Assembly: GCA_937905835.1 (NCBI GenBank)
Contig: CALCXK010000113.1
Span: 1-7,982, forward strand
Direction of reading: 5' to 3'
Source: an uncultured Ilumatobacter sp.
GTDB lineage: Bacteria > Actinomycetota > Acidimicrobiia > Acidimicrobiales > Ilumatobacteraceae
DNA length: 7,982 bases
Positions 1 through 6,538 of this stretch are shown piece after piece; positions within the stretch are counted from its first letter, which is position 1; each line of letters starts with the position of its first letter. The notes below the pieces were generated by a model. It ran no database searches, was not told the DNA's origin, and saw nothing but the letters and a program-made list of their open reading frames with translations. Made by a program: the position numbers and the translations under genes.

Positions 1-1746
1 TGCGGGGACGTAGCCGTTGATGTCGATGATGAGGTCGGTGTCGGCGGATGTGTAGATGCAGACGTTGCCGTTGGTGCCGATTTTGGCGAGGACGGCGTTG
101 GAGCTGATGTCGTTTCCGTTGTAGTTGACGTTGGAGGCGAGGGGTCGCGTCGTGCCGCAGGGGAACACGGTGAGGTAGCCGGGGCCGGAGGGGTTTGCGG
201 CGACGACGTTGAGGAACACTGCGGTTGCGTTGTTGGGGACTCCAGCGCGGCCGGTGATGTTGATGGTTGCTGTGTTGCCGGCAAGGGTGCGGCCAACTCT
301 TTGTTGGGCGCCGTCGAAGGTCTTGTCGTTGGCGCCGCTGCGTGACTCATAGAGCCGTGCCGGTGATATCGGTGTCACGGTCGGCGGTGTGGCGGAGGCG
401 GTTTGGTTAACGGTGAGGTCGTAGAGCTGAGTATCGTCGACACCTGTTCCGAGGACGCGCACGTAGTAGGTCCCGGTGGTCGGGATGACGTACCCGCTGG
501 TTGACTCTGGGCTACCAGCACTGGTGTCGTCAACCGTTCTCAACACTCCGCCGGTGTTGCGAATCTCGAACGAGAGGTTTTGCAACGCGAGCGAGTTGAG
601 CATGGTGCCAGCGCTGCACGACTGACCTGACTCTGGCCCCTCGAGGTAGGTGCGCCCGTTCGGCGCGACCGTGACATCGAGGGTGTCGCCCGCTGTGCCT
701 GAGAACTGGAACCAGTCTTCGTCGCTCGTGCTGTCCATACTCAGCTGGAGTTCGGTTTGACCTCCAGGTGGGGTCAAAGGGTCGAGTGCTGTCGCTGCGC
801 TGGCAGTGTCGTTGGGGGCGTTGATCACTTCAAAGCGGTCGCCGTATGCCCGCTGGACTCCACGAATGTCGTCGTGCTGCAGGCCGATGAATGCTGAGGA
901 GAGGAATGGCTCCATCAGCTTGGTCTGGTTGACCGGGCAGACGTGGCTGAGGCCTGCGCCATGGCCGTGCTCATGCGAGAAAACGTTGTGGAATCCTGTC
1001 GTCAAGGCCAGCCCAGCGAGGTTGTCGGTGTCGATCTTCATGTCGCCGCCGTTGTCCGGAAAGAAGTTGTAGGCGAGCGTGTTCGTCCCAGTGCTGCCGT
1101 CGATGTAGCAGCCACCGATGCGGATGTCACCTTGGACGTTGTCGATGCCGGGGCTGCTGGGGGTGAGCCCCCAGGTCGTGGCCGGAGCTGTTTCGAGGGG
1201 TGTGCCGTTCGCGTCGAGCGGCACGGCCGGCGTGTAGACATTGCCGGTGAGCTGGGACCAGTCGGCCCAGACCTTTTCCATTTCGGCCTGCCAGTTTCCC
1301 GGACCGTAGGCGGTGTCAAGTTTTGCCACCAAGTTGCTGGAGCAGTTGGGCTCGCCGGACAGGCCGATGACCAGCGTGCCGTCGGGGATGATGCTCCACG
1401 TCAACTCGAGCGCGTCGCCCTGCAAACGACCGCCGTTGTTCTTGGCGGTGTTGGCAGGATCCCAGTGTGCGGTCTGTCGCTGTTCGGCTGGGCGGCTTTG
1501 CGCCTCCGTCAGGGTGGCGAGCACGTCGTTGACATACTCGTAGTCCGGATCGTCACCGGCTTCGAATATGGCTCCGCTGAACGGGCCCGTGCCGCCGACG
1601 AGTGCGCTCGCTCCAATGGATTCAGTGGTGAGCGCCACTGGTGTCAACGACAGCAGGAGTGCGCCAACGAGGGTGAGTCGACCGCCCCGACCGATCACCG
1701 CGCCCCCGGCTGCTCGGAGCCAGTACTGTCCGCCGGTCGCCCGCAT
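1..1746 (-). CDS. Secreted matrixin-like zinc metalloprotease with PPC-like and C-terminal repeat modules (3' end outside window)
   Basis: The 582 visible residues run off the left edge without a stop. A signal peptide is likely: arginines around residues 11-23, a hydrophobic core at ~24-40, and small residues to ~48 (ASA). The catalytic part shows DIRIGG (207-212), the metzincin zinc motif HEHGHGAGLSH (258-268; ligands H258, H262, H268, base E259), a Met-turn KLMEP (Met278) and DDIRGVQRAYG (292-302), as in peptidase M10/matrixins. Residues ~310-448 (NDT start, DEDWFQF, GTYYVRV) fit a bacterial pre-peptidase C-terminal (PPC) domain. Residues ~455-582 resemble a C-terminal module common in acidimicrobial surface proteins. 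By inference it acts outside the cell on unknown proteins. The ATG at 1746 is the first start after an in-frame TGA three codons upstream; its Shine-Dalgarno (GAGAG, 6 nt away) is weak. A GTG at codon 17 would also leave a signal peptide. Confidence 0.88.
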   Translation of the reverse strand, partial: MRATGGQYWLRAAGGAVIGRGGRLTLVGALLLSLTPVALTTESIGASALVGGTGPFSGAIFEAGDDPDYEYVNDVLATLTEAQSRPAEQRQTAHWDPANTAKNNGGRLQGDALELTWSIIPDGTLVIGLSGEPNCSSNLVAKLDTAYGPGNWQAEMEKVWADWSQLTGNVYTPAVPLDANGTPLETAPATTWGLTPSSPGIDNVQGDIRIGGCYIDGSTGTNTLAYNFFPDNGGDMKIDTDNLAGLALTTGFHNVFSHEHGHGAGLSHVCPVNQTKLMEPFLSSAFIGLQHDDIRGVQRAYGDRFEVINAPNDTASAATALDPLTPPGGQTELQLSMDSTSDEDWFQFSGTAGDTLDVTVAPNGRTYLEGPESGQSCSAGTMLNSLALQNLSFEIRNTGGVLRTVDDTSAGSPESTSGYVIPTTGTYYVRVLGTGVDDTQLYDLTVNQTASATPPTVTPISPARLYESRSGANDKTFDGAQQRVGRTLAGNTATINITGRAGVPNNATAVFLNVVAANPSGPGYLTVFPCGTTRPLASNVNYNGNDISSNAVLAKIGTNGNVCIYTSADTDLIIDINGYVPA

Positions 1747-1819
1747 GTTTGACTCTCACGCACTGGCCGCTGCTCGGCAGCCTCCTTGCTCATGACCCAA
1801 GGGTATCCGTGAGAATGCC

Positions 1820-1846
1820 CAGCACCGAGATATTTTGACAGCACCG
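1820..1846. repeat. Pair of direct 8-bp repeats (CAGCACCG) flanking an AT-rich patch
   Basis: CAGCACCG occurs at 1820-1827 and again at 1839-1846, with starts 19 bp apart. The bases between are AT-rich in a GC-rich setting. The pair lies 74-100 bp upstream of the metalloprotease start. Direct repeats around a possible -10 element can bind an activator or repressor, but eight-base matches also arise by chance, so this is only a candidate. Confidence 0.25.
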
Positions 1847-1930
1847 GGAAACCCTGACATTGCCGCCGTCGAGCCGATGTTGGCCTGGGTGACATCGTTC
1901 GGAAGGCCCTCGGGAGGAACGCATTGCTCG

Positions 1931-1946
1931 CGGCGCCAAAGCGCCG
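1931..1946 (-). terminator. GC-rich hairpin after gntR, possible terminator
   Basis: CGGCGC (1931-1936) and GCGCCG (1941-1946) form a perfect 6-bp stem with a 4-nt loop, starting 28 bases past the gntR stop. No T-run follows on the minus strand, so it is not a textbook intrinsic terminator. Such T-less hairpins are often proposed as terminators in high-GC actinobacteria. It could equally be a chance palindrome. Confidence 0.35.
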
Positions 1947-1974
1947 ATGCTCGTTGATCAGTCGACCGAGCTGC

Positions 1975-2727
1975 TCACGTCTTGGCGGAGGCTGCGAGCG
2001 GTGGGGCCACACCGACCTCGAACTTTGAGATGAAGTGGTAGCGGTCGCCGCGAATGGTCGTGGTGCGCCACTCGATGGGGCGTCCCTTCGCTGTGCTGAG
2101 TCGTTCGAGAAAGAACGCTGCCTCACCACGGCGCATCTCGAGCAGTGTCCGTTCTGCTGGCTGGGGGTTCACCGGTGCAATCCGCTCCCATCCAGCGTCT
2201 GGCCGGACGCTGCAGCATCGTTCGAGTTCGTCGTAGAGCGCAGTGCGGTCAAAGTTGCTCGTGATGATCGGCCCCGCCACTGCCATTGGTAGCCAAGCCC
2301 GATCGAGTGCAAGCGCCTCATCGCCGGCGTACCGGATGCGTTCGAGGTAGAGCAGCGGAGCATCGGCTGGCAGGCCGAGTTGCCCGGCGATGGTTTCGTC
2401 GTTGCGTTCTTCGAGGGCCAGGACCTTGCTGCGCTGGGCGACGCCGGATGATTCGATCGACTCGAATAGGCTGTAGAGCGCTCCGAGCGGTTGTACGAAC
2501 TCGCTGTGGTTGACAACGGTGCCGCGGCCGCGTTCGCGCCGGAGAATCCCTCGCCTATTGAGATGGCGAATCGACTCGCGGACGGTGTGCCTGCTGACTG
2601 CGTACTCTGCAACGAGCTCGCTGTCAGTCGGGAACCTGTTGTCAAACTCGCCCGCGTCGAGACGCCGCTTGAGCGCAGATTCGAGCTGCGCCCACAGAGG
2701 CATCGGGCTTTTTCTGTCAAGGGACAT
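1975..2727 (-). CDS. GntR-family transcriptional regulator, HutC type (UTRA domain)
   Basis: This 250-residue protein has the usual HutC-subfamily length. Residues ~8-75 are the winged helix-turn-helix: PLWAQLESALKRRL, then FPTDSELVAEYAVSRHTVRE as the recognition helix region, then the wing GILRRERGRGTVV. Residues ~85-245 form a UTRA ligand-binding domain, with LYLERIRYAGDEALALDRAWLP near its middle and YHFISKFEVG near the end. The ATG at 2727 is chosen because GGAGG lies 5 nt upstream (2733-2737); the frame stays open upstream to 2925, but through the divergent promoter region. The gene is divergent from a methyltransferase-pxpABC operon, and inverted copies of one 13-bp motif lie between them. 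It therefore probably represses itself and that operon, with release by a small molecule. A ligand linked to 5-oxoproline or an amino acid is a guess from context. Confidence 0.9.
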   Translation of the reverse strand: MSLDRKSPMPLWAQLESALKRRLDAGEFDNRFPTDSELVAEYAVSRHTVRESIRHLNRRGILRRERGRGTVVNHSEFVQPLGALYSLFESIESSGVAQRSKVLALEERNDETIAGQLGLPADAPLLYLERIRYAGDEALALDRAWLPMAVAGPIITSNFDRTALYDELERCCSVRPDAGWERIAPVNPQPAERTLLEMRRGEAAFFLERLSTAKGRPIEWRTTTIRGDRYHFISKFEVGVAPPLAASAKT

Positions 2728-2773
2728 GGGATCCTCCGCCGACATCGGGATGACGTCAGAGTGATGTTTATCA

Positions 2774-2786
2774 GAACATCCGTACA
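2774..2786 (-). promoter_or_regulatory. Candidate GntR operator, copy 1 (gntR side)
   Basis: Read on the minus strand this is TGTACGGATGTTC. It matches 11 of 13 bases of the plus-strand site at 2843-2855, in opposite orientation. It lies 47 bp upstream of the gntR start, where a repressor could block its own promoter. HutC-type regulators are known to bind short AT-containing sites with GT and AC halves, which this partly resembles. Assignment to this regulator is an inference. Confidence 0.5.
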
Positions 2787-2825
2787 AACAGACTCTACGT
2801 GAAGCAAAGGCACGCTGAGCCCATG

Positions 2826-2854
2826 TTGACTGGCAATCTACATGTACGTATATT
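2826..2854 (+). promoter_or_regulatory. Sigma70-type promoter of the methyltransferase-pxpABC operon
   Basis: TTGACT (-35, 2826-2831) and TATATT (-10, 2849-2854) are separated by exactly 17 bp, close to the primary sigma factor consensus. Transcription would begin near 2861. This excludes the ATG at 2842, which lies inside the promoter, as the methyltransferase start. The palindrome TACATGTA (2839-2846) lies in the spacer, and the candidate operator at 2843-2855 covers the -10, so a bound regulator would block RNA polymerase. Confidence 0.65.
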
Positions 2855-2855
2855 C
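2843..2855 (+). promoter_or_regulatory. Candidate GntR operator, copy 2 (operon side, over the -10)
   Basis: TGTACGTATATTC on the plus strand matches the inverted site at 2774-2786 at 11 of 13 positions. It contains the whole -10 hexamer and overlaps the palindrome TACATGTA (2839-2846). The placement is what one expects of a repressor site. Centre-to-centre distance to the other copy is 69 bp, which would allow either independent binding or looping. Confidence 0.5.
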
Positions 2856-2886
2856 GTTCATATGGTCGAAGAGAGCGAACATCAGC

Positions 2887-3834
2887 ATGAAGTTCATGCA
2901 GTACTCCCTCGTGTGTTTCTCGCAAGCCGGATACCTCATCGGTAATGAAACAACGGGTCGAACGGTGGTCGTTGATCTGCGCCGAGACATCGACGAGGAT
3001 GCTGCTCCGCAGGCGCTCACGCTCGACGAAACAGACGCCGAGTTCGCCAGCGCTACGATGCCATCGATGGAATCCAGCGGCGAGCTCGGCTACTTCGATG
3101 CGCTCACCGACGACGGTTTACGCCACGCACTGAACAAGCCCTGGTCAGACCCCGACCGTGGTCGCATGCTTCAGCAGCTCGGCGCCCTGATGTCGCTCCT
3201 CCCGCCGCCTCCGGCTCGGGTGCTCGACCTTGGTTGTGGCACCGGTTGGCTGAGCTGGATTTTGCAGTCGAGTGGCTATCACGTCACCGGAGTCGACATC
3301 GCTCCTCGGGCCGTCGAATTGGCCCAGGCGTACGTTGCACAGATGGCGATGCCTGACCACATCGAGGTCGGCGTCCCGGTGTTCCTCGCATCGCCGGCCG
3401 ATGCGTTGCCGTTTGACTCCGAGTTCGACGCAGCAATCTTCTTTGACTCGTTGCACCACGTGCCTGACGAAAGATCGGCGATTACCGCGGTCGCCAGGGC
3501 GCTCAAGCCGGGCGGCGTGTTGTTGACCTCCGAGCCCGGCCGCGGTCACGCCGCGGCGTCAGCCGCCGTGGTCGAAAAGTTCGGTGTCACCGAGCGCGAT
3601 ATGCCGGTCGGCCGAATCCGCAAGGCGGGCGAGGCAGCAGGCCTCGTGCACGTGGCGACATTGTCGCGTGCCGACGAGTTGGGTTCGCACCTGTATGGCT
3701 GGTTGGGCAAGCCGCTTACCTTGCGTTCGTGGCTCCTGAATCGTTCACCGCTGCGAATTGTCAAGCAGTTCATCACGAGCGAGGTCAGGCGCCTCGACAA
3801 CGGCATCGTCGTCATGCGACGGCCCGAGGCGTAA
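2887..3834 (+). CDS. Class I SAM-dependent methyltransferase (type 11-like)
   Basis: The predicted protein has 315 residues from the ATG at 2887. Residues ~105-230 form the Rossmann-type SAM domain. Motif I is VLDLGCGTGW (112-121), the acidic residue after strand 2 is in VTGVDIAP (Asp137), motif IV is FDSLHHVPD (186-194), and LKPGGVLLTSEPG follows at about 206. The segment GYFDAL...PWSDPDRGRML before motif I is typical of small-molecule or sugar-cluster methyltransferases, but the substrate cannot be read. It would be the first gene of the operon, ending 56 bp before pxpA. The start is uncertain: 2842 lies within the promoter, 2887 gives a ~26-nt leader without a strong Shine-Dalgarno, and a GTG at 2965 is also possible because the first ~60 residues are not conserved family sequence. 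Confidence 0.85.
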   Translation: MKFMQYSLVCFSQAGYLIGNETTGRTVVVDLRRDIDEDAAPQALTLDETDAEFASATMPSMESSGELGYFDALTDDGLRHALNKPWSDPDRGRMLQQLGALMSLLPPPPARVLDLGCGTGWLSWILQSSGYHVTGVDIAPRAVELAQAYVAQMAMPDHIEVGVPVFLASPADALPFDSEFDAAIFFDSLHHVPDERSAITAVARALKPGGVLLTSEPGRGHAAASAAVVEKFGVTERDMPVGRIRKAGEAAGLVHVATLSRADELGSHLYGWLGKPLTLRSWLLNRSPLRIVKQFITSEVRRLDNGIVVMRRPEA

Positions 3835-3890
3835 CTCCCGGTGGCAGGTGTACTTGCAATCTTGGGTGCAGCCGCCGAAGATCGTGAAGG

Positions 3891-4661
3891 ATGATGCGTT
3901 CAATCGATCTCAATGCTGATCTCGGCGAGGGATATGGCCCGTGGTCGATGGGCGACGACGCAGCCATGCTCGGGATTGTCACCAGCGCGAACATCGCGTG
4001 TGGCGGGCACGCCGGCGACCCGGACACGATGTTCGACACCCTCGCCGTCGCCGGCAAGAACAACGTGGTGGTAGGAGCACACCCTGGCTACGCCGACCGA
4101 GCTGGCTTCGGCCGCCGCATCATCCCCATGTCGCCCGATGAGATGGCCCGTATGATCGCGGCGCAGATCGGTGCGTTGTCCGCGATCGCTCGCCTGGTGG
4201 ACGTTGACGTGCGCTACGTGAAAGCCCACGGCGCCCTCGCGAATCTGGCCGCCGGTGACGGTGCCGTCGCTCGGGTGCTCGTCAACACCGTTCAGCAGGT
4301 CGACGAACGGCTGGCGATCCTGGCCATCTCCGGCACCGAGATCGAACGTGCGGCCCGCAGTGCCGGTGTCCAGGTGTTTTCCGAAGTGTTTGCCGATCGC
4401 GGTTACCAGGCCAGTGGTCAATTGGTTCCGCGTCGTCAACCTGGTGCGCTGATTCACGACCCCGCAGAGGCGGTTGACCGGCTACTCGGATTTCTTGAAA
4501 CGGGCCTGATGCCGGTGGTCGACGGAGCACCGATTCCGTTGGCGGCCGACTCGGTCTGTGTCCACGGCGACTCGCCGGGTGCCGTGGACATGACGACACA
4601 ACTTCGTTCGCGTCTCCTCGCCGCTGGCGTCGAGTTGCGGAGCTTTGCTGCCACGTCGTGA
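3891..4661 (+). CDS. pxpA: 5-oxoprolinase subunit A, LamB/YcsF family
   Basis: PxpA is one of three subunits of prokaryotic 5-oxoprolinase, which cleaves 5-oxoproline to glutamate using ATP in the cytoplasm. The 256 residues match the family length and carry its blocks in order: IDLNADLGEG (5-14), ANIACGGHAGDP (33-44), GAHPGYADRAGFGRR (62-76), VKAHGAL (110-116), SEVFADRGYQASGQLVPRRQ (164-183), GALIHD (185-190) and VCVHGDSPGAV (222-232). VKAHGAL has Ala where the family usually has Pro. Two ATGs are adjacent (3891, 3894). Purines GTGAAGG abut the first and GAAG lies 10 nt upstream, so either may be used; the product would differ by one Met. The stop overlaps the pxpB start (GTGA), indicating translational coupling. 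Confidence 0.95.
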   Translation: MMRSIDLNADLGEGYGPWSMGDDAAMLGIVTSANIACGGHAGDPDTMFDTLAVAGKNNVVVGAHPGYADRAGFGRRIIPMSPDEMARMIAAQIGALSAIARLVDVDVRYVKAHGALANLAAGDGAVARVLVNTVQQVDERLAILAISGTEIERAARSAGVQVFSEVFADRGYQASGQLVPRRQPGALIHDPAEAVDRLLGFLETGLMPVVDGAPIPLAADSVCVHGDSPGAVDMTTQLRSRLLAAGVELRSFAATS

Positions 4662-5335
4662 ACCGATTTGCTCCGGTCGGCGACAGCGCGCTGCTCATCG
4701 AACTTGCATCCGAGTTCACCGAGGAGGCCAACCGTCAGGTCGTTGCCCTCGACCAGGCAATCAACAGTGCGATCGGCGAGGGTCGCGTCGTCGGCATTCT
4801 CGAAACTGTGCCGGCGTATGTCAGCGTGCTGATCGTCTTTGATCCGCTCGTCACCGATCACGACGCCGTACGCGCAGCGATCGACCTGCTCGACACCACG
4901 GGCGCAGCGGTGGTCGAGCCGAGCCGTCACCATGTTGCGGTTTGCTACGACCTTGGGGTCGCTCCCGACCTCGAAACAGTCGCTGCGACGAGCGGGCTGA
5001 GCCCGGACGGCGTGGTCGAGGCGCACCTCTCCGGTTCGTACCGAGTGGTCATGTATGGCTTCGCTCCCGGCTATGCCTATTTATCAGGTGTGCCAGATTC
5101 GATCAACGTGCCCCGCAAGCAGCAGTCGGTCCGTGGCGTTCCTACGGGCAGCGTGATCATTGCTGGCGGACAGTGCTTGATCACCACAATCGAGATGCCG
5201 ACCGGCTGGTCGGTGATCGGCCGCACGCACTTCCGAGTGCTCCCCGAGCAGTCCAGCGCACCGTTTGCCTTTCGACCGGGCGACGAGATCGTGTTCGATC
5301 GAATCACACTCGACGAGTACAAGGCGACGCCATGA
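4658..5335 (+). CDS. pxpB: 5-oxoprolinase subunit B, KipI/AHS1 family
   Basis: PxpB (KipI family, AHS1 domain) pairs with PxpC in the 5-oxoprolinase complex. The 225-residue product is of normal length. The N-terminal part starts FAPVGDSALLIEL (4-16), as in KipI proteins. The conserved C-terminal part has MYGFAPGYAYLSGVP (132-146), VPRKQQSVRGVPTGSV (151-166), IAGGQC (168-173) and PTGWSVIGRT (181-190), then FRPGDEIVF. In Bacillus, KipI also names a sporulation kinase inhibitor, but adjacency to pxpA and pxpC makes the metabolic role far more likely here. Translation starts at GTG 4658, overlapping the pxpA stop by 4 bp; its stop in turn overlaps the pxpC ATG by 4 bp (ATGA). Confidence 0.94.
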   Translation: MNRFAPVGDSALLIELASEFTEEANRQVVALDQAINSAIGEGRVVGILETVPAYVSVLIVFDPLVTDHDAVRAAIDLLDTTGAAVVEPSRHHVAVCYDLGVAPDLETVAATSGLSPDGVVEAHLSGSYRVVMYGFAPGYAYLSGVPDSINVPRKQQSVRGVPTGSVIIAGGQCLITTIEMPTGWSVIGRTHFRVLPEQSSAPFAFRPGDEIVFDRITLDEYKATP

Positions 5336-6261
5336 ACACGGCATCGCTGCGTGTCGTCGCGGCGGGTCCACTCGTCACGTTCCAAGACGGCGGCCGTCTC
5401 GGGCATCTTCGGTACGGAATTCCCGCATCCGGACCGATGGATCGGACTGCGCACGCCATAGCGAATGTTGTGCTCGGCAACCCGGCTGGCGCGACCACTG
5501 TCGAGGTGTCGCGTGCTGGCGCATCGTTCGAATGCGTCGGGTCGAGCATGACGGTCGCAGTCGTTGGTGGGAGGCTCCGCACCTCGGTGAATGGTGCAGC
5601 GGTTGGGGCGAACATCGTGGTGACACTCGTGCCGGGCGATCAGCTCACCATTGCTTCCGGGCCGAGCGGTAGCTGGGCCTACCTGGCTGTTGCCGGTGAA
5701 CTCGTTGCACGACGATGGCTCGGGAACACGGCAACACACTCGCTGTCCGGGCTGGGTGGAGGCCACGTGACTGCCGGCGTCGACGTCGGGGTATCAGCGG
5801 CGCGAGTGGCTCCGCTTCTCGACGGTCCGGTGGCAATCTTCCCGGGCAATGTTCTCAGCGACGGCGCCGTTCGGATCGTTCTTGGCCCGCAGGACCATCG
5901 GTGTACCGCCGAAGCTCTGCAGCATTTTGTCACGGTCCCATTCGCGCTCACCGAAGGGTTCGATCGGATGGGTGTGCGCCTCGATGGGCCGCATCTCGAC
6001 CTCGATGCCGCGCTGTCGATTCCATCCGAGCCCATCGTCCGCGGCTCGGTGCAAGTGGCTGGTGATGGTGTGGCAACGGTGCTGCTCGCCGACCATCAGA
6101 CAACCGGGGGGTACCCGGTTGTCGCCGAGCTTGCATACTCGTGCGGCTTCGTCGGAACCCACTACGGCGTACAGGTAAAACGGGTCGATCGCAAGGTTTT
6201 GTTCGACACCAATGAGGCCTTCAAGGGCTGCTGCGCGGGCGTGGCTGGTGTCGAGGCGTGA
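5332..6261 (+). CDS. pxpC: 5-oxoprolinase subunit C, KipA/AHS2 family, with an abnormal C-terminus
   Basis: PxpC (biotin-dependent carboxylase-like AHS2 domain) completes 5-oxoprolinase with PxpA and PxpB. The start is the ATG in the ATGA overlap with pxpB. Residues 1-266 are canonical: VTFQDGGRLGHLRYGIPASG (15-34), PMDRTAHAIAN, WAYLAVAGE (115-123), GFDRMGVRLDG (209-219) and LLADHQTTGGYPVV (251-264). After about residue 266 the usual tail (ADL..LAQ..PG..I.F.. pattern in E. coli PxpC) is absent. The last ~43 residues (LAYSCGFVG...AGVEA) instead read antisense to a prepilin-like gene on the minus strand. The total of 309 residues matches family length only by chance. The lost segment belongs to the conserved fold, so activity of this version is doubtful. 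Confidence is high for identity and low that the 3' end is original. Confidence 0.85.
   Translation: MNTASLRVVAAGPLVTFQDGGRLGHLRYGIPASGPMDRTAHAIANVVLGNPAGATTVEVSRAGASFECVGSSMTVAVVGGRLRTSVNGAAVGANIVVTLVPGDQLTIASGPSGSWAYLAVAGELVARRWLGNTATHSLSGLGGGHVTAGVDVGVSAARVAPLLDGPVAIFPGNVLSDGAVRIVLGPQDHRCTAEALQHFVTVPFALTEGFDRMGVRLDGPHLDLDAALSIPSEPIVRGSVQVAGDGVATVLLADHQTTGGYPVVAELAYSCGFVGTHYGVQVKRVDRKVLFDTNEAFKGCCAGVAGVEA
6099..6123. repeat. Perfect 10-bp inverted repeat at the pxpC breakpoint
   Basis: GACAACCGGG (6099-6108) and CCCGGTTGTC (6114-6123) are exact reverse complements around a 5-nt spacer (GGGTA). The repeat encodes the conserved PxpC block TTGGYPVV, so part of it is fixed by coding needs. PxpC similarity ends at about 6129, just after the right arm. 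The location suggests either a breakpoint-promoting hairpin or a site that misled assembly, but coincidence is possible. Confidence 0.6.
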
Positions 6262-6408
6262 TGATTCGGTTCTTGTTGCCGACAGTGCCTGGGAGGCAAT
6301 GGTCAACGCAAGCGAAACAGCGATGATAGTCAGCACGGTTGTTGAGATCATTGCAACACCTCGGCGGCGGCGGTTCAGTTCACGGGTCAGCACCCTTGGT
6401 ACTGTCAC
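6130..6408 (-). pseudogene. Truncated prepilin/PilX-like protein, N-terminal part
   Basis: From a GTG at 6408 the minus strand encodes an arginine-rich start, RRRRGVAMI (13-21), then a hydrophobic helix to ~42 (STTVLTIIAVSLALTIASQA), then a polar helix with AAALEGLIGVEQNLAID (59-75) and PFYLYAVVGSDEAARVC (76-92). This layout fits PilX-like minor pilins or prepilins of type IV pilus systems, which are membrane-anchored before assembly. Beyond codon ~93 the frame stays open to 5794, but there it only mirrors pxpC, so the real gene is cut near 6130. The + strand tail of PxpC lacks family features over this stretch, which supports the minus strand as the original coding strand. No good Shine-Dalgarno precedes the GTG; an in-frame TGA lies three codons upstream. 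Family assignment is tentative. Confidence 0.5.
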
Positions 6409-6469
6409 CGGCGTTCATGACTAAGCACGCACGTGCAACAGCGGCGAAGTTCGAGCGGTATTGGTGGCT

Positions 6470-6516
6470 TAAAACAAAGCGAAGGCCACGCTCCTGAAAC
6501 AGGAGACGTGGCCTTC
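6470..6516 (-). terminator. Strong intrinsic terminator of the S16 protease gene
   Basis: GAAGGCCACG plus CTCCTG (6481-6496) pairs fully with CAGGAG plus CGTGGCCTTC (6500-6505 and 6507-6516): 16 base pairs, a 3-nt loop and one bulged base at 6506. On the minus strand the stem is followed by GCTTTGTTTTAA, a T-rich tract. It lies 56 bases past the stop of the minus-strand protease gene. The plus-strand side has no T-run, so it acts in one direction. Confidence 0.85.
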
Positions 6517-6517
6517 A

Positions 6518-6531
6518 ACCCGAAAACGGGT
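6518..6531. repeat. Small hairpin with an AAAA loop, 3' of the S16 gene
   Basis: ACCCG (6518-6522) and CGGGT (6527-6531) form a 5-bp stem around AAAA (TTTT on the transcribed minus strand). It is the middle of three hairpins between the S16 stop codon and the terminator. It may protect the mRNA 3' end or be incidental. Confidence 0.4.
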
Positions 6532-6538
6532 GTGAGTG

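Larger units (their letters stand above)
1747..1974. other. Intergenic region upstream of the metalloprotease and downstream of gntR
   Basis: I see no gene in these 228 bases. The stretch must hold the metalloprotease promoter (minus strand) and the end of the gntR transcript. An AT-rich patch at about 1828-1838, read TCAAAATATCT on the minus strand, is the only -10-like sequence I notice, and no convincing -35 accompanies it. It lies between two direct copies of CAGCACCG. A compact GC hairpin sits at 1931-1946. Confidence 0.4.

Noticed and set aside
943..1752. A 269-codon plus-strand open frame
   Set aside because: It lies antisense to the metalloprotease, has no domain-like motif, and is explained by the low stop frequency of GC-rich DNA. 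The minus strand carries the zinc motif, Met-turn and signal peptide.
2842..2886. ATG at 2842 as methyltransferase start
   Set aside because: It lies between the -35 and -10 of a clear plus-strand promoter, upstream of the expected transcription start near 2861, and has no Shine-Dalgarno.
2728..2925. Longer gntR from the ATG at 2925
   Set aside because: The 66 extra residues run through the divergent promoter and operators and do not resemble GntR sequence. The ATG at 2727 has GGAGG at ideal spacing.
4942..5331. Upstream extension of pxpC to an ATG at 4942
   Set aside because: The extra 130 codons overlap pxpB out of frame and are Arg/Ser/Pro-rich. The family N-terminus begins at the ATG at 5332, which overlaps the pxpB stop as ATGA.
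5794..6129. C-terminal two thirds of the minus-strand frame starting at 6408
   Set aside because: This part mirrors conserved pxpC sequence on the other strand. Only the part from 6408 to about 6130 looks like genuine protein.
4658..6129. KipI/KipA as a sporulation-kinase inhibitor pair
   Set aside because: The pair follows pxpA with 4-bp overlaps, which indicates 5-oxoprolinase. No sporulation kinase or other sporulation gene is nearby.
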